Shown: positions 54,316-63,449 of the stretch, in pieces
Numbering within the stretch: position 1 is the stretch's first letter
Layout: every line of letters begins with the position of its first letter
From: DATAES01 sp963802415
Lineage (GTDB): Bacteria > Actinomycetota > Acidimicrobiia > Acidimicrobiales > JACDCH01
Direction of reading: 5' to 3'
Assembly (NCBI GenBank): GCA_963802415.1
Contig: CAWDIH010000003.1
Coordinates: forward strand, 186,001 to 250,000
DNA: 64,000 nucleotides
Notes under the pieces: model-generated
What the model was told of the DNA's origin: nothing
The model's database searches: none
The model's input: only the letters and a program-made list of their open reading frames with translations
Position numbers and translations under genes: made by a program

Positions 54316-55518
54316 TCAGGTCTCGATGTCGAGCGCGGGCAACCAGATGACGAACGACGACCCTTCGTCCTTGTCCGACGTGAGTGACACGCGCCCGCCA
54401 TGACGCTCGACGATCTCGCGGACGATCGTGAGTCCGAGTCCGCTCCGACGCTCACCGTCCTCTGCCTCCGGTTGACCAGGGGCGCGCCAGAACCGATCGA
54501 ACACCGCCGCTTGGTACTCGAGTGCGATGCCGGGCCCTTCGTCGTCGACGGACAGGAACGCCCACCCGTCGACATTGCCGACCGAAACGGTCACGGTGCT
54601 GTGCTCGGGCGCGAGTCGTACCGCGTTGCCGATCAAGTTGGCCAGTGCCTGCTTGAGCCGGGCGCGATCACCGAGTGCGGCAACGCCGTCGGCCTCTTGA
54701 TGGACGAGCGCGATCGACCGCGCCTCAGCGGGGACCTTGAACTCGTCGGCCGTCTCGGACGCGAGCGACCCGAGCTCGACGCGTTCCCACGCTTGATCGG
54801 GAAGGCCGTGCCGCGCGTGGGCGAGAAGGTCGTCGACCAGCTTGCCCATGCGTGTCGCAGTGCGGGCCACGACCGCCGCGGTGCGCCGCAGTTCGTCCGT
54901 GTCCGCGTCCGGGTCAGCCAAGGCGACGTCGAGGTTGGTCTGCATGACGGCCAGCGGATTGCGCAGCTCGTGCGACGCGTCCTGGATGAAGCGGCGCTGC
55001 GCTTCGAACGCGGTCTCCAGCCGGTCGAGCATGCCGTCGAAGGTGTCCGCGAGGTCGCGCAGCTCGTCCTTCGGTCCGCTCATGTCGATGCGTTTCGAAA
55101 GATCGGTTGCTTGGATCTGGCGCGCGACGCCGGCTATTCGCCCGATCGGTGCGACGACGATCCCCGAGACGAACCAACCGACGCCGAGGCTGGCGAGAAA
55201 GAGCACGCCGAGCGCGATGAAGGCGTAGTTGCGCAGGTGGTCGAGGGCCCGTTGGTTGACGAGTTGCTCGAGGCTCTGGAATTCCGCACGCACCGTCTGT
55301 TCCTGCAGGGCGATTCCTTGCGGTGTGACCACTGGACGCTCGATCACGAAGGTCTGCGACACCGGCTCGCGATCGAGTTCGCGCGCCAAGCCGACGTACA
55401 CGATGCCGATCAGCGCCGAGCACAGCCCGAACAGCAGCAGCGAATAGATCGCGGTCAACCGGAACCGGATCGAGCCCATCCACGAGGGCAGCCGGTCGGC
55501 GAGGCGAGTGAGTTTCAT
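54316..55518 (-). CDS. Sensor histidine kinase
   Basis: A 400-residue membrane kinase. Two membrane helices (about 21-45 and 98-118) flank a short extracytoplasmic loop. Then HAMP (VAPIGRIAGVARQIQATDLS), dimerisation box RRFIQDASHELRNPLAVMQT (phospho-His in SHELRNP), N box LANLIGNAVRLAPE, G1 VDDEGPGIA, F box FDRFWRAPG and G2 GLGLTIVREIVERHGG. ATG 55518 lies 1 bp after the response-regulator stop, so the pair is co-translated. Signal unknown. Confidence 0.95.
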   Translation of the reverse strand: MKLTRLADRLPSWMGSIRFRLTAIYSLLLFGLCSALIGIVYVGLARELDREPVSQTFVIERPVVTPQGIALQEQTVRAEFQSLEQLVNQRALDHLRNYAFIALGVLFLASLGVGWFVSGIVVAPIGRIAGVARQIQATDLSKRIDMSGPKDELRDLADTFDGMLDRLETAFEAQRRFIQDASHELRNPLAVMQTNLDVALADPDADTDELRRTAAVVARTATRMGKLVDDLLAHARHGLPDQAWERVELGSLASETADEFKVPAEARSIALVHQEADGVAALGDRARLKQALANLIGNAVRLAPEHSTVTVSVGNVDGWAFLSVDDEGPGIALEYQAAVFDRFWRAPGQPEAEDGERRSGLGLTIVREIVERHGGRVSLTSDKDEGSSFVIWLPALDIET

Positions 55519-55519
55519 G

Positions 55520-56197
55520 TCATCCGACCAGGCGGTAGCCGCTGCCGATCAACGTCTCGATCAACGGTGGCTCGTCGGCCGCACTGAGCTTGCGGCGGAG
55601 GGTCCCGACGGTTACCCGGACGGTGTTCGTGAACGGATCGGTGAACTCGTCCCAAACGTGTTCGAGGAGATCTTCGGTCGACAGCACCTCGCCCGCGCGC
55701 GACATGAAGTAGCGCAGCAATGCGAATTCTTTCGCTGTGAGCTCGAGCATCCGGTCGCTACGCCACACGATGCGGCGGGCGGTGTCCAACCGCAGGTCGC
55801 CGACTTCGAGTAGGGCACCCGTCTTCCCGGAGTCGCGCCGCAGCAGGGTGCGCACACGCGCTGTCAGTTCTGCGAACGCGTAGGGCTTGACGAGATAGTC
55901 GTCGGCACCCTCGTCGAGGCCGGCGACGCGATCCTCGATCCCGTCACGAGCCGTGAGCATCAGGACCCTCGCGCCCGTGCTGGCGGTCGAGCCGTCGCGG
56001 ATGCGGCGGCACACGTCGCGGCCGTCGACCTTGGGCAGGGTGAGATCGAGGCACACGAGGTCGTACTCGGTGTACGAGAGCTTCTCGATCGCCTCTTCGC
56101 CGTCCGCGGCGATGTCGACCGCGTATCCCTCACGACGCAAGCCTCGGGCGATGGCGTCGGCGAGGTCTCGTTCGTCCTCGACGACAAGGAGCCGCAC
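55520..56197 (-). CDS. OmpR/PhoB-family response regulator
   Basis: A 225-residue regulator. Receiver domain: RLLVVEDERDLADAIARGL (acidic pocket), YDLVCLDLTLPKVDG (phospho-Asp in CLDL), LMLTARDGIEDRVAGLDEGA and DDYLVKPYAFAELTARVRTL (Lys). A winged-helix DNA-binding domain follows (LELTAKEFALLRYFMSRAGE, VRVTVGTLRRKLSAADEPPL, GSGYRLVG). GTG 56197 is chosen since it gives the usual MRLLVVEDE start; the frame is open to 56620. Divergent from moxR, with 163 bp between starts. Confidence 0.94.
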   Translation of the reverse strand: MRLLVVEDERDLADAIARGLRREGYAVDIAADGEEAIEKLSYTEYDLVCLDLTLPKVDGRDVCRRIRDGSTASTGARVLMLTARDGIEDRVAGLDEGADDYLVKPYAFAELTARVRTLLRRDSGKTGALLEVGDLRLDTARRIVWRSDRMLELTAKEFALLRYFMSRAGEVLSTEDLLEHVWDEFTDPFTNTVRVTVGTLRRKLSAADEPPLIETLIGSGYRLVG

Positions 56198-56360
56198 GGG
56201 GGCAACCGTAACGAGACTCTCAGCGTCCTCCGGGGCCGCACCCAGCGGCTGAGGCTTTACCCTCTCGTTCACCGTGCCGTGGTCCACTGCGGCGATCGCT
56301 GCCATCTCCGATCCACCCCTCCGATTCTCTGCCCCCGTACCGAAAGGCGACCGAAGGTCC

Positions 56361-57362
56361 ATGGAGTCGACTGGCCCGCAAACCAAAGAGGCCGCGCTGC
56401 TCGAACAGGCCATGTTCGAGATCAAGAAGGTGATCGTCGGACAAGACCGCGTCATCGAGCGTCTCGTCGTGTGCATGCTGGCTCGCGGCCACTGCCTCCT
56501 CGAGGGCGTGCCGGGCCTCGCCAAGACGCTCGCAATGGAGACCCTCGCCACCGTCACCGGCGGCACGTTCGCACGCCTGCAGTTCACACCTGACCTGCTG
56601 CCCGCCGACATCGTCGGCACGCGGATCTACCGGACGTCGTCGGAGAAGTTCGACGTCGAGCTCGGACCGGTGTTCGCCAACTTCGTCCTCGCCGACGAGA
56701 TCAACCGGGCTCCGGCCAAGGTGCAGTCGGCGCTGCTGGAAGTGATGGCGGAGAAGCACGTGTCGATCGGTGGCGAGACGTTCCCGGCGCCCGAGCCCTT
56801 CCTCGTGCTCGCGACCCAGAACCCGATCGAGTCCGAGGGCGTCTATCCGTTGCCCGAGGCCCAGCGCGACCGCTTTCTCATGAAGGTGCTCATCGGCTAC
56901 CCGAACGGCGCCGAGGAGGTCGAGATCGTGCAGCGCATGGGCGTCTCGCCGCCGCGCGGGAGCGAGATGGTCGGCCTCGACGAGCTCGTCGGCCTGCAGG
57001 CCGCGGCGGACCGGGTGTACGTCGACCGCAGCGTCGTCGATTACGCGGTCAGCCTCGTGCTCGCCACCCGCGACCCGGCGAAGTACGGGCTCGCCGATCT
57101 CACCTCGCTCGTCTCGTACGGTGCGAGCCCCACCGCGTCACTCGGTCTCGTGGCCGCGGGACGCGGGCTGGCGATGTTGCGTGGCCGCACGTACGCGCTT
57201 CCGCAAGACGTGTTCGACGTCGCGCCCGACATCCTCCGCCACCGCCTCGTGCTGTCCTACGAAGCACTGGCACGCGAGATCTCTGCTGATCACGTTCTGG
57301 CTCGCGTGCTCTCCACCGTGCCTGCGCCGCGCATCGCTCCCTCGCAGGACGGTCAATCGTGA
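56361..57362 (+). CDS. MoxR-type AAA ATPase
   Basis: A 333-residue MoxR ATPase, a chaperone for metal or cofactor insertion acting with VWA proteins. Seen: IVGQDRVIERLVVCMLARGH, LLEGVPGLAKTLAMETLATV (Walker A), PDLLPADIVGTRIYRT, FANFVLADEINRAPAKVQSA (Walker B) and LVLATQNPIESEGVYPLPEA (sensor 1). ATG 56361 is used, with AAGG upstream. It begins a MoxR-DUF58-VWA operon, interrupted by a single copy of the 85-bp repeat before the DUF58 gene. Confidence 0.95.
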   Translation: MESTGPQTKEAALLEQAMFEIKKVIVGQDRVIERLVVCMLARGHCLLEGVPGLAKTLAMETLATVTGGTFARLQFTPDLLPADIVGTRIYRTSSEKFDVELGPVFANFVLADEINRAPAKVQSALLEVMAEKHVSIGGETFPAPEPFLVLATQNPIESEGVYPLPEAQRDRFLMKVLIGYPNGAEEVEIVQRMGVSPPRGSEMVGLDELVGLQAAADRVYVDRSVVDYAVSLVLATRDPAKYGLADLTSLVSYGASPTASLGLVAAGRGLAMLRGRTYALPQDVFDVAPDILRHRLVLSYEALAREISADHVLARVLSTVPAPRIAPSQDGQS

Positions 57363-57367
57363 TGTCA

Positions 57368-57434
57368 GCGTTCCCCGGCCACGCAGGCCACGCGCTGCCG
57401 CTCCTCCGCTGGCGCTCCGTCGCTCGCATCGGAG
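57368..57434. repeat. R3 solo: single copy of the 85-bp unit between moxR and the DUF58 gene
   Basis: Bases 57368-57434 match about the first two thirds of the unit tandemly repeated at 62932-63441 (GCGTTCCCCGGCCACGCAGG and CTCCTCCGCTGGCGCTCCGT are shared), with a changed middle. It starts 6 bp after the moxR stop, and the DUF58 start lies just past it. Confidence 0.88.
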
Positions 57435-57441
57435 CGCCGGT

Positions 57442-58398
57442 TTGACAGAAGCGTTCGCTCCCCCTCCGATTCCGTGGTCGCCGGCGAAGGCAGAGTCGAC
57501 TCACGAGATCCTGCGGCGGCTCGAGCTCACGATCACCCGCAAGCTCGACGGCTTGTTGCAGGGCGATTACCGCGGACTCGTGCCGGGTCACGGTTCGGAG
57601 CTCGGCGAGACCCGCGAGTACCAGCCCGGTGACGACACGCGCCGGATCGACTGGAACGTGACGGCGCGCATGCAAGTGCCACACGTCCGCGACACGATCG
57701 CCGACCGCGAGCTCGAGACGTGGTTGCTCATCGACCAGTCCGCCAGCCTCGATTTCGGGACGGCCGACTGCGAGAAGCGCGATCTCGCCGTGAACGGCGC
57801 CGCATCCGTCGGCTTCCTCACTGCCCGCAGCGGCAACCGGCTCGGCGCGATCCTGCTGCGTCCTGGCGAGGCCCCGGTCGTGGTGCCCGCTCGCTCCGGT
57901 CGCCAGCATCTGCAAGCGCTGCTCCACAACGTGATCACCGCGCCTCGCAAGGAGGGCGCCGGGCCGACGGATCTTGCGGCCGGCCTCGATCGCCTCGGAG
58001 CGACGATGCGCCGCCGCGGGCTCGCCGTCGTGATCTCGGACTGGCTCGACCCGACCAATTGGTCGATGGCATTGCGCCGGCTTGCGGTTCGCCACGACCT
58101 GCTCGCGATCGAGGTGCTCGACCCCCGTGAGATGACGCTCGCCGACGTCGGGATGCTGCACGTCGTCGATCCTGAGACCGGTCGTGTGCGTGAGCTGCAG
58201 ACGTCCGATGCCCGGCTCCGCGAGCGATATGCCACTGCCGCTCAGCAGCAACGCGACGAGATCAGCGACACGATCCAATCCGCGGGCGGACACCACCTCG
58301 TGTTGCGCACGGACGAGGACTGGCTGCGCGCGCTCGTGCGCTTCGTCCTGCTGCGGCGCCGTTCGATCAACCCGACTGCTCCGGCACTCCTCCCGTGA
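57442..58398 (+). CDS. DUF58 domain protein
   Basis: A 318-residue soluble DUF58 protein, the usual partner of MoxR. Seen: DYRGLVPGHGSELGETREYQ, PGDDTRRIDWNVTARMQVPH (the family's R-x-I-D-W-N core), ETWLLIDQSASLDFG with the D-x-S-x-S metal-site motif of a VWA-like fold, and RGLAVVISDWLDPTNW. TTG 57442 is the only likely in-frame start after the moxR stop; GGAG at 57431-57434, the last bases of the R3 copy, is its Shine-Dalgarno sequence. Its stop overlaps the VWA start (GTGA). Confidence 0.9.
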   Translation: MTEAFAPPPIPWSPAKAESTHEILRRLELTITRKLDGLLQGDYRGLVPGHGSELGETREYQPGDDTRRIDWNVTARMQVPHVRDTIADRELETWLLIDQSASLDFGTADCEKRDLAVNGAASVGFLTARSGNRLGAILLRPGEAPVVVPARSGRQHLQALLHNVITAPRKEGAGPTDLAAGLDRLGATMRRRGLAVVISDWLDPTNWSMALRRLAVRHDLLAIEVLDPREMTLADVGMLHVVDPETGRVRELQTSDARLRERYATAAQQQRDEISDTIQSAGGHHLVLRTDEDWLRALVRFVLLRRRSINPTAPALLP

Positions 58399-59351
58399 GC
58401 TACGACGAGCCCATTCGGCTGTGGTTCCTGCTCGGGGTCGTCGCGCTCGCGGCGATCTACATCCTGCTGCAGCGGCGACGCCAGCAGTACGCCGTGCGGT
58501 TCACGAACATGGCGCTGCTCGACGCGGTCGCGCCGAAAAAGCCCGGCTGGCGACGTCACGCGGCCGCCTTCGCGTTCCTCATAGCGATCGCGACGCTCGT
58601 GATCGCGTTCGCCAGGCCGACGCATGACGAGAAGGTTCCTCGCGAGCGAGCGACTGTCATCGTCGCCATCGACACGTCACTGTCGATGGAGGCGGACGAC
58701 ATCACACCGACACGCATCGAGGCCGTGAAGACAGCGGCGACGTCGTTCGTGAACCAGCTACCTCCGAGGATCAACCTCGGCATCGTGAGCTTCGACGGCA
58801 ACGCCAGGCTCGTGGTCGCACCGACCACTGATCGCAGCAAGGCGAAGACGGCGATCAAGAGCCTCGACCTCAACGAGGGCACGGCCATCGGTGAAGCCAT
58901 CTTCACGTCGATCGACGCCATCAGACAGACGGTGACGATCGACGACTCGGGCCAGAAGATCCCGGCGCGCGTCGTCCTCATGTCCGACGGCAAGACGACG
59001 GTCGGGCGGTCCAACGACGACGCCGCTGCTGCCGCCAAGAAGGCGAACGTCCCGGTCTCCACGATCGCCTTCGGCACCGACCACGGCGAGATCACCGTGC
59101 CGGAGACCCCGCAGCCGATCCCGGTGCCTGTCGACAAAGAAGCGCTGCAGGCGATCGCCCAGCAGACCAGCGGGTCGTTCTTCACCGCCGCCTCGGCCAA
59201 GGAGCTCCAGCAGGTCTACACGGACATCGGCTCGTCGATCGGCTTCGACCTCGAGCCGCGTGAGATCACTACCTGGTTCGTCGGCATCGCCCTCGTGGCC
59301 CTTCTCGCGACCGCCGCCATGTCCTTGGCGTGGTTCTCGCGGCTGCCGTGA
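58395..59351 (+). CDS. VWA-domain membrane protein
   Basis: A 318-residue BatA-like protein. N-terminal helices (LWFLLGVVALAAIYILLQRR and AAAFAFLIAIATLVIAFARP), then a von Willebrand A domain: VIVAIDTSLSMEADDITPTR (MIDAS D-x-S-x-S), GIVSFDGNARLVVAPTTD and RVVLMSDGKTTVG. A C-terminal membrane helix follows (GIALVALLATAAMSLAWF). The start is GTG 58395, coupled to DUF58. With MoxR it forms a presumed chaperone system for envelope or metal proteins. It converges with smc. Confidence 0.93.
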   Translation: MSYDEPIRLWFLLGVVALAAIYILLQRRRQQYAVRFTNMALLDAVAPKKPGWRRHAAAFAFLIAIATLVIAFARPTHDEKVPRERATVIVAIDTSLSMEADDITPTRIEAVKTAATSFVNQLPPRINLGIVSFDGNARLVVAPTTDRSKAKTAIKSLDLNEGTAIGEAIFTSIDAIRQTVTIDDSGQKIPARVVLMSDGKTTVGRSNDDAAAAAKKANVPVSTIAFGTDHGEITVPETPQPIPVPVDKEALQAIAQQTSGSFFTAASAKELQQVYTDIGSSIGFDLEPREITTWFVGIALVALLATAAMSLAWFSRLP

Positions 59352-59357
59352 GCTTCA

Positions 59358-59403
59358 TTCTGACGTCACGTACCTCGGATATCCGGGGTGGTTGACGCCA
59401 CAA
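59358..59403. repeat. R1c: diverged two-part palindrome between the VWA gene and smc
   Basis: TTCTGACGTCA (59358-59368), inner CTCGGATATCCGGGG and TGACGCCA (59393-59400). Several bases have changed against the 7381 and 9420 copies, so the outer arm pairs less well. It fills the gap between the two convergent genes, where a two-way terminator would be expected. Confidence 0.75.
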
Positions 59404-59406
59404 GGA

Positions 59407-62400
59407 TCAGGCAGGCGCGCTCACCTTCTCGCTGAGGACCTTCGAGCTGCCGCCGGATTGCATGGTGACGCCGTAGAGGCAGTCGGCCGCTTCCATCGTC
59501 CGTTTCTGGTGGCTCACGATGATGAGCTGCGCCTCCTCGCGGAACTCGTGCACGAGCTCGAGGAATCGGTGCAAGTTGACGTCGTCGAGCGCAGCCTCGA
59601 CCTCGTCCATCACGTAGAACGGCGAGGGACGACTACGGAACACGGCGAACAGGAACGCGAGCGCGGTGAGCGAACGTTCGCCACCGGACAGCAGCGTCAA
59701 CTTGCGGACGTTCTTGCCTGACGGCTTCGCCTCGATCTCGATGCCGGTGTCGAGCAGGTTGTCGGGCTCGGTCAAGCGAAGACCGCCCCTTCCCCCGGGA
59801 AAGAGCGTCTCGAACAGCGACTCGAAGTTCATCATCACGTCCGCATAGGCGGCCGAGAATACGTTGACGATCTCTTGGTCGATCGCTCGGATGATCTTCG
59901 ACAGATCGCGCCGCGTGGTCTTCACGTCGTCGAGCTGGGCTTCGAGGAACTCGTGGCGCTCGCGCAGCGCCTCGTACTCCTGGAGCGCGAGCGGGTTGAT
60001 CGGGCCCATCAGACGGAGCTCGCGCTCGAGCTCGCGCACACGGCCTTGCGGCGTGACGCCTTCACCCAAGGGCGGGCACGCCGCATCGATGGCACGTTCC
60101 GGTTCGGCATCGAGGTCGCGTCGCACGGTCTCGACGGCCGTCTCGAGCCGCAAGGTGACCTCGGCTTCGTCGATCTCTGCGCGTCGTGAGTGCTCGCGCA
60201 CCTCTTCGAGGGCGCGCTCGTCACTCGACCGCTGCTTACGCAGACCATCGAGACGGGCCGCGACCTCACGGGCCTCCTCTGACTGCCGGCGACGGCGCTC
60301 GTGCAACACGGCCAGCTCGCTCTCGATCACCGTCGTGCCGCGCCGCGACAAGTGCAGCAAGGCGGTCGACCGCGAGCAGCATCCGCTCGAGCTCCGTGCG
60401 GCGAGCCTCGGCTGCCTCGCGCTCGGCCACGTTGCGCGACAGTCGCTCTTCGACCTCGGAGGACCGTCGCCGCAGGAAGTGACGGCGTTCCTCCAGGGCG
60501 GCGGCGCGCACCTCGATGTCCGTGCGTAGCACGCCGACCGCGGCGGCGCGCTCTTCGAGCCGGCTACGTGCCGCGGCCATCGCTCGACCTCGCTCGAGCG
60601 CGCCGGTCTCTTCCAGTTCGAGCTTGGGCAAGGTCGCCTCGAGGCCGTCCATGTGCGCCCGTTCGGTGTCGACGCGGGCTGCCACGTCGGACAGGTGCGC
60701 GGTGAGCGACTCGATCTCGGTGTGGCCGTCGCGCCGCTCAGCTTCGACCCGCGCCAAGGCGTCCGTCGCGCCGGACACGCGCATGTCGTGATCGTCGAGC
60801 ACGCGGCCGGACTCTTGTTGCGCTCGTCGTGCTTCTGCCAGCGCGGCCCGCGCCGCGGCGTACGCGGAGTCGGCACGTGCTGCCCGTTCCCCGGCCTCTT
60901 CGGCGCGCTCACGGGCTTCGGCCAGCGCGGCGCCCGTCGCGCCGGATGCCGGGCCTCCGACCCGCCAGCCGGTGACACCGAAGCGGTCGCCGTGTCGCGT
61001 CACGATGACGGTCCCGGGATGCGCCAGCGCGAGATCCACCGCTGCGGTCCAATCGCCGTCGACCACGACGACGGTTCCGAACAGCGCGTCGAGCAGACCG
61101 TCCACGGAGCTGTCACCGGCGCGCACGTGCCACCGGAGCGGTTCCCCGGTCCCGAGGGGCAATGGCGCAGGCACGTTGACCGCACCGAGCGGCAGCACCG
61201 CCCCGGCGACGTCACCTCCGTGGAGCAGGTCGAGCGCATGACGCCCTGCGTCGACATCCTCGACAACGACTGCGGCCAGCGCCTCACCTGCTGCAGCCTC
61301 GAACGCGGCCTCATATCCGGCGTCGACCTCGACGAGCTCGAGCAGCGTCCCGACGACACCGTCTGCGCCGGCGAGGCGCTCGGTGCCGGCTCGGGCCCGA
61401 GCCGTGTCGAGCGCCTGCGCGAGGGCGTCGGCACGCGCCGTCCACGTGTGCTGATCGGCGTCCGCCGCCCGCCGAGCGTCCTCTGCCTCGCGCGCCGTCT
61501 CGGTCGCGGAGGCCAGCGCCACCTCGGCCTCGGCGAACGTCGACGCCAGCCGGGTCTCGACCTCCTCGGCCTCGATCAAGTCGGCGCCCAATCGGGCGGC
61601 CTCGGCTTGGAGGCGGGCCGCCTTCTGCTCGAGCAAGTCGAGCCGCTGGCGCATCCGCGCAATCTCTCCTTCGCCGCGCTCGATGCCGGCGCGCAGCGCC
61701 GAAAGCTCACCCCGCACCTCGGCAGCGCGGCTGCTCGGCGGCACGACGCCATCGGCCCAGTCGGTCTCGAAAGCCGCGCGCTCCTCGACGAGCTCGGTCT
61801 CGGAACGGGCGAGCGCGTCGACTTCCGGCGCCAGCGCGATCGCCTCGGCTTCGACCTGGCCGAGCTCATCGGTCAACCGGGCGGCCTCGGCCTCGAGCGT
61901 GGCGATCACGGCCTGGTCGACGGTCGCGGTGCGCTCACGCTCGAGGTTCCGGCGCCGCTCGGCGAGCACCGCAGCGATCCCTCGCGCCCGCTCGCGCAGC
62001 GACTCGAACCGCACGAGCGCATCGCTCACGTCATGTCCGCCCATCGCCGAGAGCTGCGCCTCTGTCGCCAAGACAGCCGAGTCGAGCTGCGCGAGGTTGC
62101 CCTTCAGCGCGGACTCGTCCGCCGAAAGCTCGGCCGTGCGCGCCTTCGTCGTCGCGAGGCGTGTGCGGAGGCCGGCGATGTCGCGTCCGGCGAGATGAAG
62201 CCGCAACGCTGCGAGCTCGGCAACCAGATCACCATGGCGGCGGGCCGCGTCGGCCTGACGCTCGAGGGGACGGAGCTGGCGCCGAACCTCACGCAGCAGG
62301 TCCTGGACCCGCGTGAGGTTGCCTTCGGTGGCGGCGAGGCGGCGCTCCGCCTTCTCCTTGCGGCGCCGGAACTTGAGCACACCGGCCGCCTCTTCGATGA

Positions 62401-62878
62401 TCAGCCTCCGCTCCTCCGGACGTGCGTTGAGCACGGCATCGATCTGACCTTGGCTAACGATCACGTGCTGCTGCCGGCCCACGCCGGTGTCCGACAGGAG
62501 CTCTTGGATGTCGAGCAGCCGGCAAGGCACCCCGTTGATCGCGTACTCGCTGTCGCCGTTGCGGAACAACGTGCGCGTGATCGTCACTTCGGTGAAATCG
62601 ATCGGCAACAGGTGGGCGGTGTTGTCGATCGTGAGGCTGACCTCGGCCCGGCCGAGCGCCGGACGTTTCGCGGTACCGGCGAAGATGACGTCGTCCATCT
62701 TCTGGCTGCGCACCGCACTCGGTGCCTGCGCGCCGAGCACCCACCCGATGGCGTCGACGACATTGGACTTGCCGCTGCCATTGGGTCCGACGACGACCGT
62801 CACGCCCGGCTCCATCTCGAGCGACGTGGTCTCGGCGAACGACTTGAAGCCCTTCAGCGTGAGGGTCTTGAGAAACAT
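59407..62878 (-). CDS. smc: Chromosome segregation protein SMC, frameshifted
   Basis: An SMC ATPase of about 1156 residues. Frame 1 (ATG 62878 to about 60332) has MFLKTLTLKGFKSFAETTSL, VVVGPNGSGKSNVVDAIGWV (Walker A), SQGQIDAVLNARPEERRLII, a first coiled coil and the hinge (DGVVGTLLELVEVDAGYEAA). Frame 2 (to 59407) has the end of the second coil, then GPINPLALQEYEALRERHEF, KLTLLSGGERSLTALAFLFA (signature) and PFYVMDEVEAALDDVNLHRF (Walker B). One extra base near 60332 joins RHD to VIESEL. Condenses chromosomes with ScpA/B, which are not in the window. Confidence 0.95.
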
Positions 62879-62931
62879 CCTCGATCGACAGTAGTGGTGC
62901 CGTTCTCGCCGACCGCGCACCCTTGTTCTCG

Positions 62932-63441
62932 GCGTTCCCCGGCCACGCAGGCCGGTTGGGCCGCTCCTCCGCTGGCGCTCCGTCGCTCGCATCGCGCGAC
63001 GCGCTGGATCACCCTTGCGTTCCCCGGCCACGCAGGCCGGTTGGTCCGCTCCTCCGCTGGCGCTCCGTCGCTCGCATCGCGCGACGCGCTGGATCACCCT
63101 TGCGTTCCCCGGCCACGCAGGCCGGTTGGTCCGCTCCTCCGCTGACGCTCCGTCGCTCGCATCGCGCGACGCGCTGGATCACCGTGGCGTTCCCCGGCCA
63201 CGCAGGCCGGTTGGGCCGCTCCTCCGCTGGCGCTCCGTCGCTCGCATCGCGCGACGCGCTGGATCACCATGGCGTTCCCCGGTCACGCAGGCCGGTTGGT
63301 CCGCACCTCCGCTGGCGCTCCGTCGCTCGCATCGTGCGACGCGCTGGATCACGGTGGCGTTCCCCGGCCACGCAGGCCGGTTGGTCCGCTCCTCCGGTGG
63401 CGCTCCGTCCCTCGCATCGTGCGACGCGCTCGGTCAGCGCG
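62932..63441. repeat. R3 array: six 85-bp tandem repeats between mutM and smc
   Basis: Units begin at 62932, 63017, 63102, 63187, 63272 and 63357, each exactly 85 bp after the last and nearly identical; the last ends near 63441. Each holds GCGTTCCCCGGCCACGCAGG, GCTCCTCCGCTGGCGCTCCG and a short inverted repeat CGTCGC/GCGACG. The array fills almost all of the 571-bp gap 62879-63449, which has no gene; reading frames through it are not credible, since 85 is not a multiple of three. Confidence 0.95.
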
Positions 63442-63449
63442 CGGCGCGT

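Noticed and set aside
60653..63145. An 830-residue plus-strand open frame opposite smc
   Set aside because: It is the mirror of the smc coding strand. The GC-rich third-base pattern keeps antisense frames open, and the product is Arg/Gly/Asp-rich without any family motif.
62932..63441. CRISPR array
   Set aside because: Units are 85 bp, adjoin directly and are nearly identical through their whole length. There are no variable spacers and no cas genes.
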